Shown here one piece after another: positions 1-11,907 of a stretch of DNA of 64,000 nt. Position 1 is the stretch's first letter, and every line of letters begins with the position of its first letter. A program made the translations under genes and the position numbers. The stretch is from Moringa oleifera (lineage: Eukaryota > Streptophyta > Magnoliopsida > Brassicales > Moringaceae). Where the stretch lies: the NCBI GenBank assembly GCA_021397835.1, contig JAJFZO010000034.1, positions 9,563,501 to 9,627,500 of the forward strand, given 5' to 3'. The notes under the pieces were generated by a model, which made no database searches, had not been told where the DNA came from, and worked only from the letters and a program-made list of their open reading frames with translations.

Positions 1-1434
1 ACTAAACTTTATACATTTACCCATCTTGCAATGATGACTCATTTAAGTTTGAGTATAAATATTAAAAGGATAACAAAGATTATAGTTGCCTTGACAGTGT
101 GGTTAGAGATGTGTGTTGTTGTTAATTGGTTTTTGAGTTTATTGAGGGCATCATCATCTTTACATTCTTATAGGCTGAAAGATAGATCTTATTCCTTAGA
201 TTTATATGCAAAACGAGATTATATTAGGCGATTTGTAAAGGATAATGATGCATCATGTATTTCACAAGTTAGAATGAATAGAGTTACTTTTTTTTTTAAA
301 ACTATGTGAAATGCAACAAAACATTACAAGGTTGAAGTCAACAAGAAATATGCTTATAGATGAGCAAGTAGCAATATTTTTATATATTATTTCTCATCAT
401 CTTAAGAATCGAGTTATTATGCATAATTTTCAAAGATCGAGTGAGACAATTAGTTGACACTTTCATAATGAATTAAATGTTGCAATGCATTTGCAAGATC
501 ACTTATTTAGAAAACCTGAGCCCATTCCAACAAACTCTACAGATAACTAGTGGAAGTGGTTTAAGGTAAATTTTATATCCTATTACTTTCGTAACTATAT
601 ATATAATATATTATATATCAAACGATATTTCTTACAAAACCTTTCAATTGTAGAATTGTTTAGGTGCTCTAGATGGAACATATATCAAGGTTAAGGCGTT
701 AAATGCAGACAAGCCTAGATACTGAACTCATAAAGGTGACATTGCAACAAATATGTTAGGTGTATGTACACCTTATTTACAATTTATTTATGTTCTTCCT
801 AGTTAGGAAAGATCTGTAACTGATAGGTGTGTTCTTCAAGATGCAATTACTAGGAGAGATGGACTTAAAAGACCTCATGGTAAGCTTTTCAATGACAATA
901 CAAAGAATTTTTTAAATATTTTTCTATAACGCTTTGAGTTAAATAAATAACTTATGTAGTGTTTATTATATAGGTTGTTATTACCTAGTTGACGCAGGGT
1001 ATACAAATTGTGAGGGCTTTCTTGTACCTTTTAGGGGTCAAAGGTATCATTTGAATGATTGGCGTCAAGGTTATCAACTAACCACTCTTGAAGAATTTTT
1101 CGATTTGGAACATGCAACTGCTCGGAATGTAATTGAATGATGTTTTGGGTTATTAAAAATTAGGTGAAGTATCCTTAAGAGTCCATCTTTTTATCCGATT
1201 AAGATACATAATCAGATTATTGTAGCTTGTTGTTTGCTTTATAATTTTATAAGGAGGGAAATGAGCATTAACCCTGTTGAAGTTGATGGGAATGATCATC
1301 TTCATATCAATATAATAGTTGAGAAGGATTCAATAATTGATATTGACCCAACTGATGCTTGGAGTAATTAGAGATTAGAATTAGCTAACAAAATGTTTAA
1401 TGAATGGCAAACTTCGAGGCAAAATGAAGATTAA
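1..1434 (+). pseudogene. PIF/Harbinger DDE transposase, decayed
   Basis: Reading across several frames gives a PIF/Harbinger (ALP1-like, DDE superfamily) nuclease. The N-terminal part contains YIRRFVKDND and RMNRVTFF. A frame change in the T-run near 290 leads into a region with IDEQVAIFLYII. The motif GALDGTYIKV near 670 carries the first catalytic Asp, a TDRCVL stretch near 820 the second, and IE/CFGLLK near 1135 the Glu. At least five in-frame stops and frame changes break it (for example near 548, 724, 804, 1138 and 1370), and AT-rich gaps at about 565-655 and 900-970 look like its introns. The start probably lies beyond the window edge; the C-terminus ends at TAA 1432-1434. The family excises and integrates DNA together with a Myb-like partner, which follows directly downstream. 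It cannot encode a full protein as it stands. Confidence 0.85.
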
Positions 1435-1608
1435 ATTTATTGTATTGTAGTTTGTTTCTTATCGAAATGTTTTGTTTTGTTTTATTTTTGGACATGTTAA
1501 TTGTTATTTTGAGTGTACTTTTATCATATAAATAAACTTGATATTTTCTCATGTAAAACTACTTTAATTATGTTCGTTCTTTTTTAACTGTATTTGGTGT
1601 ATGGTAGA

Positions 1609-2617
1609 ATGGCAAGGGCGGCTTCAACCTCACTTCTTGAGTCTCAAAATTCAAAATGAACAAATAAGAAATGGAGTTTTGAAGAGGATGTTGCACTAGT
1701 ATGCTGTATGGTTGACTGACACAATATCGGAACACATAATGCAGAAACTGGATTTAAAGCTGATTATTTATTAAAGTTTGAAAGAATGATGGGAAGAAAA
1801 TTACCAAATGCAAATATTAAAGAGCAATCTCACATAGAATCTAGGATTAAGACTTTGAAAAAATATTAGAGTATTATATTTGAGATGGTGCAAGGGAATT
1901 GTATTGGTGGTTTTGGATGGGATAGTAAAAAAAAAAAATGGTTATTGCTAAAGATTCGATATGGGACTCATACTTAACTGTAAGCATCTTTCACTGATTT
2001 TTTTTTCATCACTTCTATAATTATTGTCTTTTTATTAATGCAATTAATATTGAGTATTTTTTTCTTATCTTTAGAGTCACAGGGATGTTGCCCCATTTAG
2101 AACAAAGTCATTTTGCTTTTATAATGTGCTTTCTATGATTTATGCTAAGGATCGAGCAAGGGGGCGTGACGCACACATTGCTACAGATATCCTTAAGGAA
2201 AACATCTTAGATGAGAATATTGGGTTAAATCAAGGAACTAGAGATCAAGCTCTAGTTGATCTTGATTCAGATAACACGGAGATCTCAGGTATCTAACCTT
2301 AAACATCATCATCATTAAAAAAGAAGTGGAAGGCAAATGAGATTGATAATTCAATTATTAAAGTTGCAGCATTATTAGCTAATAAGATAAGTGAGATGGG
2401 AGAAAAGTTAAGTAACAATATTGGGAGTGAAATGATACTCTAATAGAAAGTTCAAGAATTAGATGGAGCATTAGATGAAATTGATGGATTGACAGAAGAT
2501 GAAAGGGATATTGCTTTAAACAAAATCCCTAATCAACCAAGCCAAATGCTTGTATTTTTTGGTCTTTTACCTAGTCGAAGTCTTGGATGGGTGAGAAAGT
2601 CTCTTTCTACCCATTGA
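1609..2617 (+). pseudogene. Myb/SANT-like partner protein of the Harbinger element, decayed
   Basis: This is the second gene of the PIF/Harbinger element, in the same direction and about 175 bp after the transposase. From ATG 1609 it reads a Myb/SANT-like (trihelix-type) DNA-binding domain (KKWSFEEDVALVCCMVD, then WDSYL near 1975), an intron-like AT-rich gap at about 1980-2075, and then a C-terminal helical region (IKVAALLANKISEMGEKL, then GLTEDERDIALNKI) ending at TGA 2615. In-frame stops near 1670, 1718 and 1868, and again near 2296 and 2443, break it. In this superfamily the Myb-like protein binds the terminal repeats and helps import the transposase into the nucleus. No clear terminal inverted repeats with TTA duplications were found, so element ends are not given. 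Confidence 0.8.
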
Positions 2618-2920
2618 ACATTATTATTATCATATGATTTTGTTGGCTAGTTAAGATGGATAGAAAGTTTCTTTCTGTTTAAGAACTTAAGTTCGTTATG
2701 GCTTGACCTTTGTTGTTAAAAAGGATCTCTTTTGGATAATTGGTATGCTTTTCTTCTATTGTTAAATAGAACACTATTTGCTAGTTAATGTGTATTTTCT
2801 TTTCTATTATACATGTCTTAGATGGTTAATGTTTTATATAAATTGATGGAATGATGTATTTGATCACTTATTCATAGCATTATCTAAAGTGTGTCAAGAT
2901 AAATTAATTGGTTCTTGCAG

Positions 2921-3216
2921 TTTCTTTTCTCTTTAGACATGACCACTGGTTGTCCTTATCAATTATAAGAAGCAGATTTGGAAACAGAATTTTTTATTTT
3001 GAGGATGAAAACCTCGATACTTTTGCTAAGTTTGAGATTTTCCCTGTGGTTACTTATCCAGAAATGCTAGAATTTGGCCATTATGTAACTTTTCTTTGCT
3101 TGAAAAACCAATGGTATATGTGTAACGATTCTTGGATCACTCAAGTTGATGAAGGGGTAGTGAGAGCATTAAAGGGTTGCATGTCTTTTTTATGTGTAGA
3201 AAAGGCTTTTTTGTGA
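2921..3216 (+). pseudogene. UBP22: UBP22-like ubiquitin protease, last-exon fragment
   Basis: An AG acceptor (ttcttgcag, ends 2920) is followed by a reading that starts FLFSLDMTT and, after a frame change near 2950, continues SIIRSRFGNRIF, FEIFPVVTYPEMLEFGHYVTFL and NQWYMCNDSWITQVDEGVVRA. This matches, from family knowledge, the C-terminal end of plant UBP22-type ubiquitin-specific proteases, including the catalytic-His box (GHYVT). UBP22 is the deubiquitinase of the SAGA coactivator that acts on histone H2B. The Cys box and the rest of the protein are not found upstream. The frame change, the lost repeating motifs and isolation from other exons mark it as a dead fragment. It lies 4 kb before the TAF6 exons in the same direction. 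Confidence 0.75.
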
Positions 3217-6200
3217 ACTGAATGAAGATTTCAGTTACCTCATAGCTTTCTAACACGTGGACCTATTCCTTTTAATTGTTGGTTGTTACTAATGCAAATG
3301 TTTCACTTCAATGTGGACTGAGAGTTATAAGTGATAAATTAGCTTTGCAGCATGTCAATTGCATACTTGGGGAGCAAATCCTTCATTGGTCATGTATTTT
3401 TTTAGGAGCAAAGGAAGGTAATCTGTCCTGGTTCAGCTGTTTTGGTAAATGGTTTGTTTTGAACACTAGTTAGTAATGCTTAAATGTGACATACTATATA
3501 AAAGAAAGTGAAATTTTAATGAAAATTTCTTCAAATTAGTATTGTTCCAAAATTTTTGTTTTAACTTGTTGATTAGGGATCTCTACATGCAACACTGATG
3601 GATGCCATAACACCTAATGTCCTTATACTCAGGACCAGCCTGTATGGAAATAAGGTCTTATCTAACAATAGTTTGAAGAAATAAGCTATGAGTATGTTTT
3701 ACAAAACTCTCTTCATAAGCCAATATACATTAAGTCTAGCCCCGTTTGATAAAGACGTTTCTTAGGGGCAGGGCAGATTGTAGCTTTATCTGTTGGAAAA
3801 CTGCTGTAAATTCTGTGATAAGTAGGTAAGGAAAAAATTTTTCAACTGAGCATTATGGCTAGGATTTTCAACATCTTTTTGAGAAATAAAGATCCAACAT
3901 CAATTATCATTTTGGACTTGGAAGAAATTTTTGCATAACACAAAGATTAGTTGTTTGTTGATTGGTACATATGTCTTATTTTGAGTAGAAATAAAATAGT
4001 ATGAAGTCTGTAGATCCTTTAGAACTTTTGGGGCATTATGGCATCATTGGTCTTCTGAGTTAAGCTCAAAGCTACCTTGTTAAAATATTTATATATATAT
4101 ATATATGCCAGCTAGTTGTTCTTTTTTTTTTTGTAAAATTTGTAATTTACTTTGACTTATCACGGGTAAGGGTCTATAATAATATCAGATACTCCAAAAC
4201 ATTAAACAGGATATCAACATAATGCTACAGCTTAATTTTTGTGCCATGATTAGTTACTTGGAAATATTGATGGCTTAGACTCCCATTGGAAGTGCTCAAC
4301 ATGGAACATGTCTTGTATTCTCTACTAGAATTGCAACAAGCATTCAGATTAAGAAGATTATGTAACTGAAGCTAAAAACAAAAAGAAAAACAAAGTAGCC
4401 CAAGTAAAAACATCTATAGACCTTATGAATTCTGGAAGAAATTACACATGCAACATTTTGATTAGATAAAAAATTGAAGCTTTAAAGCCACCTATTGAAT
4501 TCTTTGAATCTGACCCTCAACTAAAGCTATAAACAACAATCATACACATGAAATTAATTATCTGCACATAAATGGTTTAGTTGGTTCCTAGCTAATCTGA
4601 AGCTAATATGAAATCATTTTCCAAAGCAAATTTAAAAGTTAGTTATTGTTTAACAAACCAAATAATGGTTTAATGGCATTAATAGAGTTAGGTCCACCAT
4701 GCTCAAGTCAATATCACTTGGTTTAGCCTTCATCGTCAGCCTTGTTTTGTTTTATCTTTATATTTTAACATTAATCTTTATCTTTTGTTCTATTCTGTTG
4801 TACATCACGTCTTCTCTACAACATTGTCTCATTTTTAGGTTTTGCTACATTTATAACTTTCTTTCTGCTTCTTCTCCCAGGAGTTGGATATATAAACTGA
4901 AAATGCTGGATCCATGGACTCACTAGAAGGCTAGTAGGGTCATCTTTTTTATTTAGTCGAAATCCTTATATTTCAAATTGCATCCCTTGCAAGCAATCAG
5001 TGGAAGGTAGATAGTGAAATAGAATGTAAAAAGATTCTTGTTAAGATATATAAGTAGAGAATGTGGAACAGATCCTGTTAACTACTAAGATTCTGTTAAC
5101 CACTTCCTTTCTATTACTCCAAAGCTGCCTAAAGCTTGAAGTTGGATTAATTGATAAATTAGAAGCACAGACATAGATTTTATGGTTTAGAATATGGATT
5201 TTGTTATGTTAAACTTGAATAACTCAGGTGTGGTTGCTCATTTTTAGTATGTTTTTTGGTGTTTTCTACCTTGTAAATGCTGGAGGCTTCAAATAAAGTT
5301 GTATGTAGTGAAATTTAACTCTTGGATAAAAATAGTCCAGCATGTTCATTAGTGTTCCTCACCGAGAGTGTTAATAAAATTCTTTGACTGCTTATGTGAA
5401 CTCATCAAATTTAGTTCGGAATCATTTATAAAAGCTGTATTTTGAATAATAATTCTAACTTGAAGAGTCCAAATTTTTGAAACATTAGAGATATAATTGG
5501 ATTCAAATGTAGCATATACTATGCTAGCCAATTCTATATGTTCTTTCATTTTATAATTTCAAAGTCAATTGTTAGTTTCATAAAGGCTATTACTAATTCA
5601 TCCTAATAAGCTAACTTGGAAATCTCTGGCTAAAGATATACTAGTTTGGCCTCCTAAGATAGCATTTTAGTCAAGCATCGACCTTTAAATTATAACAGCC
5701 AGAAGATGGCACTTCCTTTTCTCAAGTCAATTAGGTAATTTGTCTCCTTTGCTTGGCATGCAATGAAAGAAAGAATATTCTTTTTCCTTTTGTAGGGAAA
5801 GAGAAGACTAGTAGATAATGGCCAAGCAACAAAGATGGAATGACTTGGATTAGTTTTTATTGTTGTCTGAAAGTGTTGTCGAGTTTTATGTTGATAGATT
5901 AGGTCAAAAGGTAGGCTTTCCAAATTAAAGACAAAAGATGAGGCTGAAGTTATTTCTTTTAATGTTATGGAATTATAGAAATTCTTTATTAATGAGAAAG
6001 AGTTAAAAGTACAAAATTGTATATAATTATCTTATTAACTCAGTTGCTATCGTGCACGACATTTGATATTGGTGCTAGAGATGATACTGCTTTTATGGCA
6101 TTAGTATTAATTATTAGTAATTTAATTAAAAGATATATTAGTATTTCACACTTATTTCAATTATTTTTCTATCTCATCTTTAATGAACTAAACACTTAAA

Positions 6201-7188
6201 AATTAATTTCTACTTTATTCTATTTCATTGTATCAAACATAATAATAATTATTCTATTTCATTCTTTTTACTTTTTACTCTATTCCCTCTTTATTCTTTT
6301 ATGTGAACCAAACATGTTGTTAGATTCTACTAACCTCATTGTCAAACTTATATCTATTTGGTAATTGAAAATTTGAGGTTTTGGAAGTTGTTTCCATGTG
6401 GGATATTTTAGAGTGTGTTAGACCAATTATCTTTGTTTAAATGGTCCTTGAAGAATACCTACGTCACTTTGGTTACATAAGTTGCTTACTCTTTGAATCT
6501 TTTGCCTGACCCATGTGTGTAGACAAGTGGAAATTTGAAAATTGAAAGGTTTGTCCTTTTCAGTCACTCCCACCACAAAAAGAGAAAAGAAACAAAAAGG
6601 AGCCAGGAATATTGACAAATTCAGAACAAGCTGTAGACAAGTGAAAAACATGTATTCAAGAGAGTCTTAATTTGGGCTGTTGGTACAGTTCTTCTTCAAT
6701 GAGAAAAAAAAAAGCAAATGTCTGATTTGATAAATTGCATCTCTATATGATTACATTGGCTAAAATAAATATATCATGTTTCTTAATGTATTCTAATGGT
6801 CATTGACCACAGTCCAATCAACTTGATAATCGCATGTAATAGATTTGCTATGCACTTCTTATTTTGCCACGTCAGTTTATGTGGAACCTTAATGATTGTT
6901 GAAAAGTTGGTAACTATCTTTTCTCATTGGCTGTATCTGCATCTATTCACTTTCATCGTGTCACTAGGTGCCATCATTTAAATGTTATTTGTTCTGAATC
7001 CTGTCTCCCCAACACCCCCCTTTGTTTTTTTTTTTTTCGTTTAACCTAACAAATCTTGGCTAGCCTTCGCATGTAACAGCTTCATATGATATTACCTCTT
7101 TGTTTCAAGGGTGTCTTATCTATGAAACTGAGGAGTTTATTCTTTCCTTTTTTTTCTTTTGGGATTGTGATGGTATGTGGGATGTCAG
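3217..7188. other. non-coding stretch between the UBP22 fragment and the TAF6 exons
   Basis: No gene is recognised here. Short ORFs are AT-rich and resemble nothing. The stretch contains an (AT) run at about 4088-4106, poly-T tracts, and a MITE-like segment described separately. If the TAF6 gene extends upstream, part of this could be intron, but no missing TAF6 exon (histone-fold or middle region) could be read in any frame. Confidence 0.6.
6150..6332. repeat. possible MITE (Tourist-like) remnant
   Basis: AT-rich segment with repeated short blocks (tattctatttcatt, seen at about 6216 and again at 6252) and an end-like GTTTGGTTCA motif on the minus strand near 6310-6325. That motif is typical of Harbinger-derived MITE ends. 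The opposite terminus and the TTA duplication were not identified, so this is tentative. Confidence 0.25.
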
Positions 7189-7354
7189 CTACACCAATTG
7201 ATGCAATCTGTTGTTACCTGCCTTGTTTCGAGAAAGCTGGGCAATAGATTAGCAGATAATCACTGGGAACTTAGAGACTTCACAGCGAAACTGGTTGCTT
7301 TGATATGCGAAAGGTAATACAATTCTATTTGTTTCCTGTGCTGTATATATATTG

Positions 7355-7625
7355 TGTTGGCTTTGAGAAGAAGAATAATAAATAAGAAAAGAGAGAACTC
7401 TTAAAGCTTAGAATTGCTTGTTATTTATAAGAAAAATGAACAACTTAGATCAAGCTTATCTAGATATCTAAACTGAAGATTCTTCCTATCCAAAATCAAG
7501 TTAAATATTTGTTTTTATCTAAACTAACATATTTTATTTCATATCTCCTTGATAAAACAAAAGATTTGATCTCATTTGTTTTATCTTTTCCTAAAACTAT
7601 GCAGCAAATAAGCATTTTGTTAACA
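7355..7625 (-). repeat. Copia-1 LTR (3' LTR of the minus-strand element)
   Basis: A 271-bp TG...CA direct repeat, close to 11617-11907 but about 20 bp shorter: the block around cttcattgatgaaggctc of the other copy is missing here. It follows the last pol codons with almost no spacing. Confidence 0.92.
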
Positions 7626-10600
7626 CTCCTCCTTGCTGTTTTTGCTGCGGACTCTAATTTGTTTCCTTAGTAATTCAAACCTTGATCTCGACAGTCCCTT
7701 AGTTAAAATATTAGCAAGTTGAGCTTCCGTCTTGCAATGCATCAAGTAGATTTCATGATTCTTTTGAACTTCCCTAACAAAGTAATATTTGATTTTGAAG
7801 TGCTTTCTCTTGCCATGGAAAACTGGATTGTTTGATATCGCTATGGCAGCTTGATTATTAACAAAAATTCTTGTTGCATCATCTTGAATTATCTTTAAAT
7901 CTGTCATAAGCTTCCGTAGCCATAAAGCTTGACTAACTGCAGTAGCAGCTGCAACGTACTCAGCTTCAGCAGCAGATTGAGCTACAATTTTCTTCTTTTT
8001 AGAACTCCAGCTGAAACAATTAGATCCAAAACTGAACAAACAACCTAATGTGCTTCTTATGTCATCACATGATCCTCCCCAATCACTATCAGCAAAACCA
8101 TACAAAAACAATCTATCTTTCTTTTCAAATTTAATTGTAAAATCCAGAGTCCCTTTGATATACTTGAGCACCCTTTTAGTAGCTTTATAGTGTAACTCAC
8201 TTGCACAATGCATATACCTTGACAACAGGCTTACAGAAAATATTATATCAAGTCTTGTTGCTATTAAATACATCAAATAGCCTATGATGCTTCTGTATAA
8301 TCCCTCATTAACATTTTCAGCATTATCATCTTTACTGAATTTTTCATTTTGAGCTAAAGGAGTACATACTGACTTACAGTCCTTCATGTTGACTTACTTC
8401 AATACTTCCTCAGCATATTTTTGTTGCCCAATGAAGATTCCTTATGGTGATTGTTGAATCTCCATTCCTAGAAAGAATGCCATCTCTCTGAGGTCAGTCA
8501 TCTCAAAAGTTTGCATCATTTGAGCTTTAAATTGCTCCACCAGTGTTGCATTGCTTCCTATGACAAGTAAATCATCAATATATAATGAAACAATGATTAG
8601 TTCACCACTGGTACTTTTAATGTATAAAGTTGCTTCATTAAGGCTTTTATTGAGGGCTATCTTCTGCAAGTATGCATCAATTCTGCTGTACCATGCTCTT
8701 AGAGCCTGTTTCAATCTATACAATGCCTTCTTTAATAAGTATACTTTCTCTGGATCTGCAAAAAAACCTTCAGGTTGTTCAACAAAAATTTCTTCCTCTA
8801 AATAACCATTGAGAAATGCTAATTTTACATCAAGCTGGTAGATCCTCCACTGTTTTTGTGCTGCAAGTGCTAGAAGCAATCTAATAGTTTCCAATCTTGC
8901 TACAGGTGCAAAAGTATCAGAAAAATCTACACCAGGTAATTGAGCATATCCATTTATAACCAACCTGGCCTTGTATTTATTTATAGAACCATCAGCATTA
9001 AGTTTGGTTTTATAAACCCATTTTACACCAATAGTAGCTTTATGTAATGGTCTGTCCACTAGCTCCTAGGTTTGATTCTTTTGAATCATCTTGATCTCCT
9101 CTTCCATTGCTGCAATCCACTTTGGATCCTTAGTGGCTTCATTATACCCTGTAGGTTCAAGCACAGCCATGTTGCATTTTTCATAAATTTCTACAAGTGA
9201 TCTGGTACCTCTTATGGGCTCATCATTGATCATATCTTCATCTTACAATTTTGGTTCATTTGCATAAACTCGTTCTGGTTCAGCTTTATCCCAGTTCCAT
9301 CTTGCAAGTTCGTCAAATCTGACATCCCTGCTTATTATAATTTTTCCTGTCAAAGGTTAATAAATTCTATAACCTTTTAACCTTTGGTGAGATTGCTATA
9401 TCCAACAAAAATTCCATATTCTGCCTTTTGATTTAACTTCTCCTTCTTTACATCTGGAACATGAGTAAAACACAAGTAGCCAAAGATTTTGAGATTATGA
9501 ACAGAAGGTTTAAAACCATACCATGCTTCAAAAGGTGTTTTTCCTTTCAAAGTCTTGGTGGACAATCTGTTTAGTAGAAATATAGCAGTATTGACAACTT
9601 CAGCCCATAATATCTTTGGCATTTCTTTCTCAAATAAGAGACATCTTCCCATGTCCATAATTGTCCTATTTTTTCTCTTACTAACTCCATTTTGCTGAGG
9701 ACTATAGGTAGCAGTAAGCTGGTGTTCAATTCCAGCTGCTTCACAAAACTCAGTAAATTTATTAGCAACATATTCCTTCCTATCAGATCTAATTACTTTA
9801 ATTTTACAGCCACTTTGATTTTCAATCTATGCTTTAAACTTCCAAAAAACACTAGCAACTTGAGACTTTTGTTTGAGAAAATAAATCCAACACATTCTGC
9901 TAAAGTCATCAATGAAAATTATGAAGTACATGTTACCATTTAAGGATGCAGTTCTCATAGGTCCATAAACATCTGTGTGGATTAATTGAAGCTTCTCAAC
10001 TGCTCTCCATGCCTTATTAACAGGAAATGACAATCTAACTTGCTTTCCAAGTTGACATACTCCACATACTGTTGCTCTTCCTGTATTGAATGCCATTCCT
10101 TGCACCAAATCATATTTCTGCATATAACTCAATCCAAAATAGTGAAAATGCCCCATTCTCTTGTGTCGTAACTCAGCTTGATCCATAGCACATAGATATG
10201 CACTAGATCCACCCTTGTACTAACTTATGCTGAAGCTTTTGCTGTTCATTTTCACAGAGAATAGCACTATACTATTTGAGTTAGCAATCACACACATATT
10301 ATCCTTAAATACAACAGAATAATCTTTCTCAAGTAGTTGTCCCACATTTAACAGGTTTTGATGAATTTCTGGAACAAGGTAATACATCAGAGATTAACTG
10401 TGTACCTTTTGAGCCTTTTATTGCAATAGTCCCTTTACCTTTCACCTCGATATCCTGACCATTGCCAATTTTGACTCTTGACACCTCTGACTTATTTAAT
10501 TCTTTGAAGAGAGACTTATCAAAAGACATGTGGTTTATGCATCCACTGTCTATAAGCCAATCATCGCTTGGACTGCTACTAGAAAAACAAGATGCAACAA

Positions 10601-11507
10601 AAAGTTGCTCCTCCTATTGTAGATCTACCACTTGAGCTTGGTGTCCTTCTTGTTGTTTATTTTTGCATACTTTCTCCATATGCCCCATTTGTTTGCATGC
10701 CCTGCATTAAATGTCAGGTCTAAACCAACAATATTTTGGTAAATGAGAGGTTTTCTTACAGTAAGGACATGGGTGTTTGCCCTTGCTGTCATAATTGCTG
10801 TTGTTTTCTCTCTTCTTGTAATTCTTCTTTCCTCATTATTTCTTCTTTTTGTTGCCTTCTTGAGTTTAATCAGTCTCTTTCACTTGGAATGCTCCTTCAA
10901 CTATTTCTTCTTTTCTGTAAGCTCTCCTTGGTTCTTGAGCTTGCAATGCATTGATGAGCTCTGTCAATGTTATTCTTCATAAATCTCTGGACTCCTCAAG
11001 TGAAGAGATTTTGGATTCAAATCTCTCAGGTAAAGTCACCAGAATCTTTTCCACCACCCTTTTATCAGAAAGTTCTTCTCCCAACATTCTGATTTTATTG
11101 GCCAATGCCAATAATTTGTCTGTGTAATCCTTAAGTGCTTCGGCCTCTTTCATCTTCTGCATCTCAAATTCCCTTCTCAAGTTTAGGATCTGCATTTGCT
11201 TTGTCCTTTCATTTCCTTTACATTCTTCTTTCAACAGATCCCATGCCTGTTTTGCTGTTTCACAGGCCATGATCTTCGTAAATATTGTACCTGAAACTGC
11301 AAAGTGAATACAAGTCTTAGCCTTGTATTTCCTCTTCCTTTCTTCTCTGTTGTTCCTGAGTTGTGCCACTGTTGGATCTTCTGGATCCGCATCCACTAAA
11401 TCCCATAGGTCACATGCTTGCAGGAAGGACTCCATTTTCACCGCCCAAGCTTGATAATTTTCTCCAGTGAAAATTGGAGGAGTAGACAAGAAATTATTTC
11501 CTGACAT
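7620..11507 (-). pseudogene. Copia-1 gag-pol, broken
   Basis: Gag starts at ATG 11507 (MSGNNFLSTPPIFTGENYQ) and runs intact to about 10977. Two zinc knuckles of the CX2CX4HX4C form follow at about 10685-10780 (CPYCKKTSHLPKYC and CRACKQMGHMEKVC), with a stop between them. Protease has DSGCINHM near 10540. Integrase (9380-10190) keeps the HHCC region, HTDVYGPM and IDDFSR. Reverse transcriptase (8442-9059) keeps YIDDLL. RNase H (7620-8387) keeps FADSDWGG and SAAEAEYVA, and ends ILTKGL. Scattered stops (for example near 10980, 10220, 9240, 9065, 8440 and 8395) separate these blocks, so no polyprotein can be made. Decay mostly by point changes suggests an older insertion than the sense element in the same gene. 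Confidence 0.9.
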
Positions 11508-11600
11508 ATTGGATTTCAAGATGAAGACAAGGTGTTTGATTTGCTTGGTTGAAACCTCACTAGATTTCACTCACACACTCCACAAGTCCCTTAAGAAAAG

Positions 11601-11613
11601 GGCTTTGATACCA
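11601..11613 (-). other. primer-binding site of Copia-1
   Basis: Minus strand reads TGGTATCAAAGCC three bases after the LTR. It is complementary to the 3' end of initiator-Met tRNA with one mismatch (TGGTATCAGAGCC expected), the usual primer of plant Copia elements. Confidence 0.85.
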
Positions 11614-11616
11614 ATT

Positions 11617-11907
11617 TGTTGGCTTTGAGAAGAAGAATAATAAACAAGAAAAGAGAGAACTCTTGAAGCTTGGAATTGCTTGTTTACTTCATTGATGAAG
11701 GCTCTACTTATAAGAAAAATAAACAACTTAGATTAAGCTTATCTAGATATCTAAACTGAAGATTGTTTTTATCCAAAATCAAATTAAAGATTGTTTTTAT
11801 CTAAACTAACATATTTTATTTCATAACTACTTGATAAAACAAAAGATTCTATCTCATTTGTTTTATCTTTTCCTAAAACTGTGCACCAAATAAGCATTTT
11901 GTTGACA
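11617..11907 (-). repeat. Copia-1 LTR (5' LTR of the minus-strand element)
   Basis: A 291-bp TG...CA direct repeat matching 7355-7625. In element orientation it lies upstream of the primer site and gag. Confidence 0.92.

Larger units (their letters stand above)
7355..11907 (-). mobile_element. Ty1/Copia LTR retrotransposon, antisense in a TAF6 intron (Copia-1)
   Basis: Two direct repeats beginning tgttggctttgag and ending tgtt(a/g)aca bound the element (7355-7625 and 11617-11907). The coding strand is minus. Flanks tattg (7350-7354) and aattg (11908-11912) fit a 5-bp target duplication with one mismatch. An initiator-Met tRNA site follows the right LTR and a purine tract (aaggagga, minus) adjoins the left LTR. 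Gag, protease, integrase, reverse transcriptase and RNase H are in Copia order. Many stops make it defective. Confidence 0.93.
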
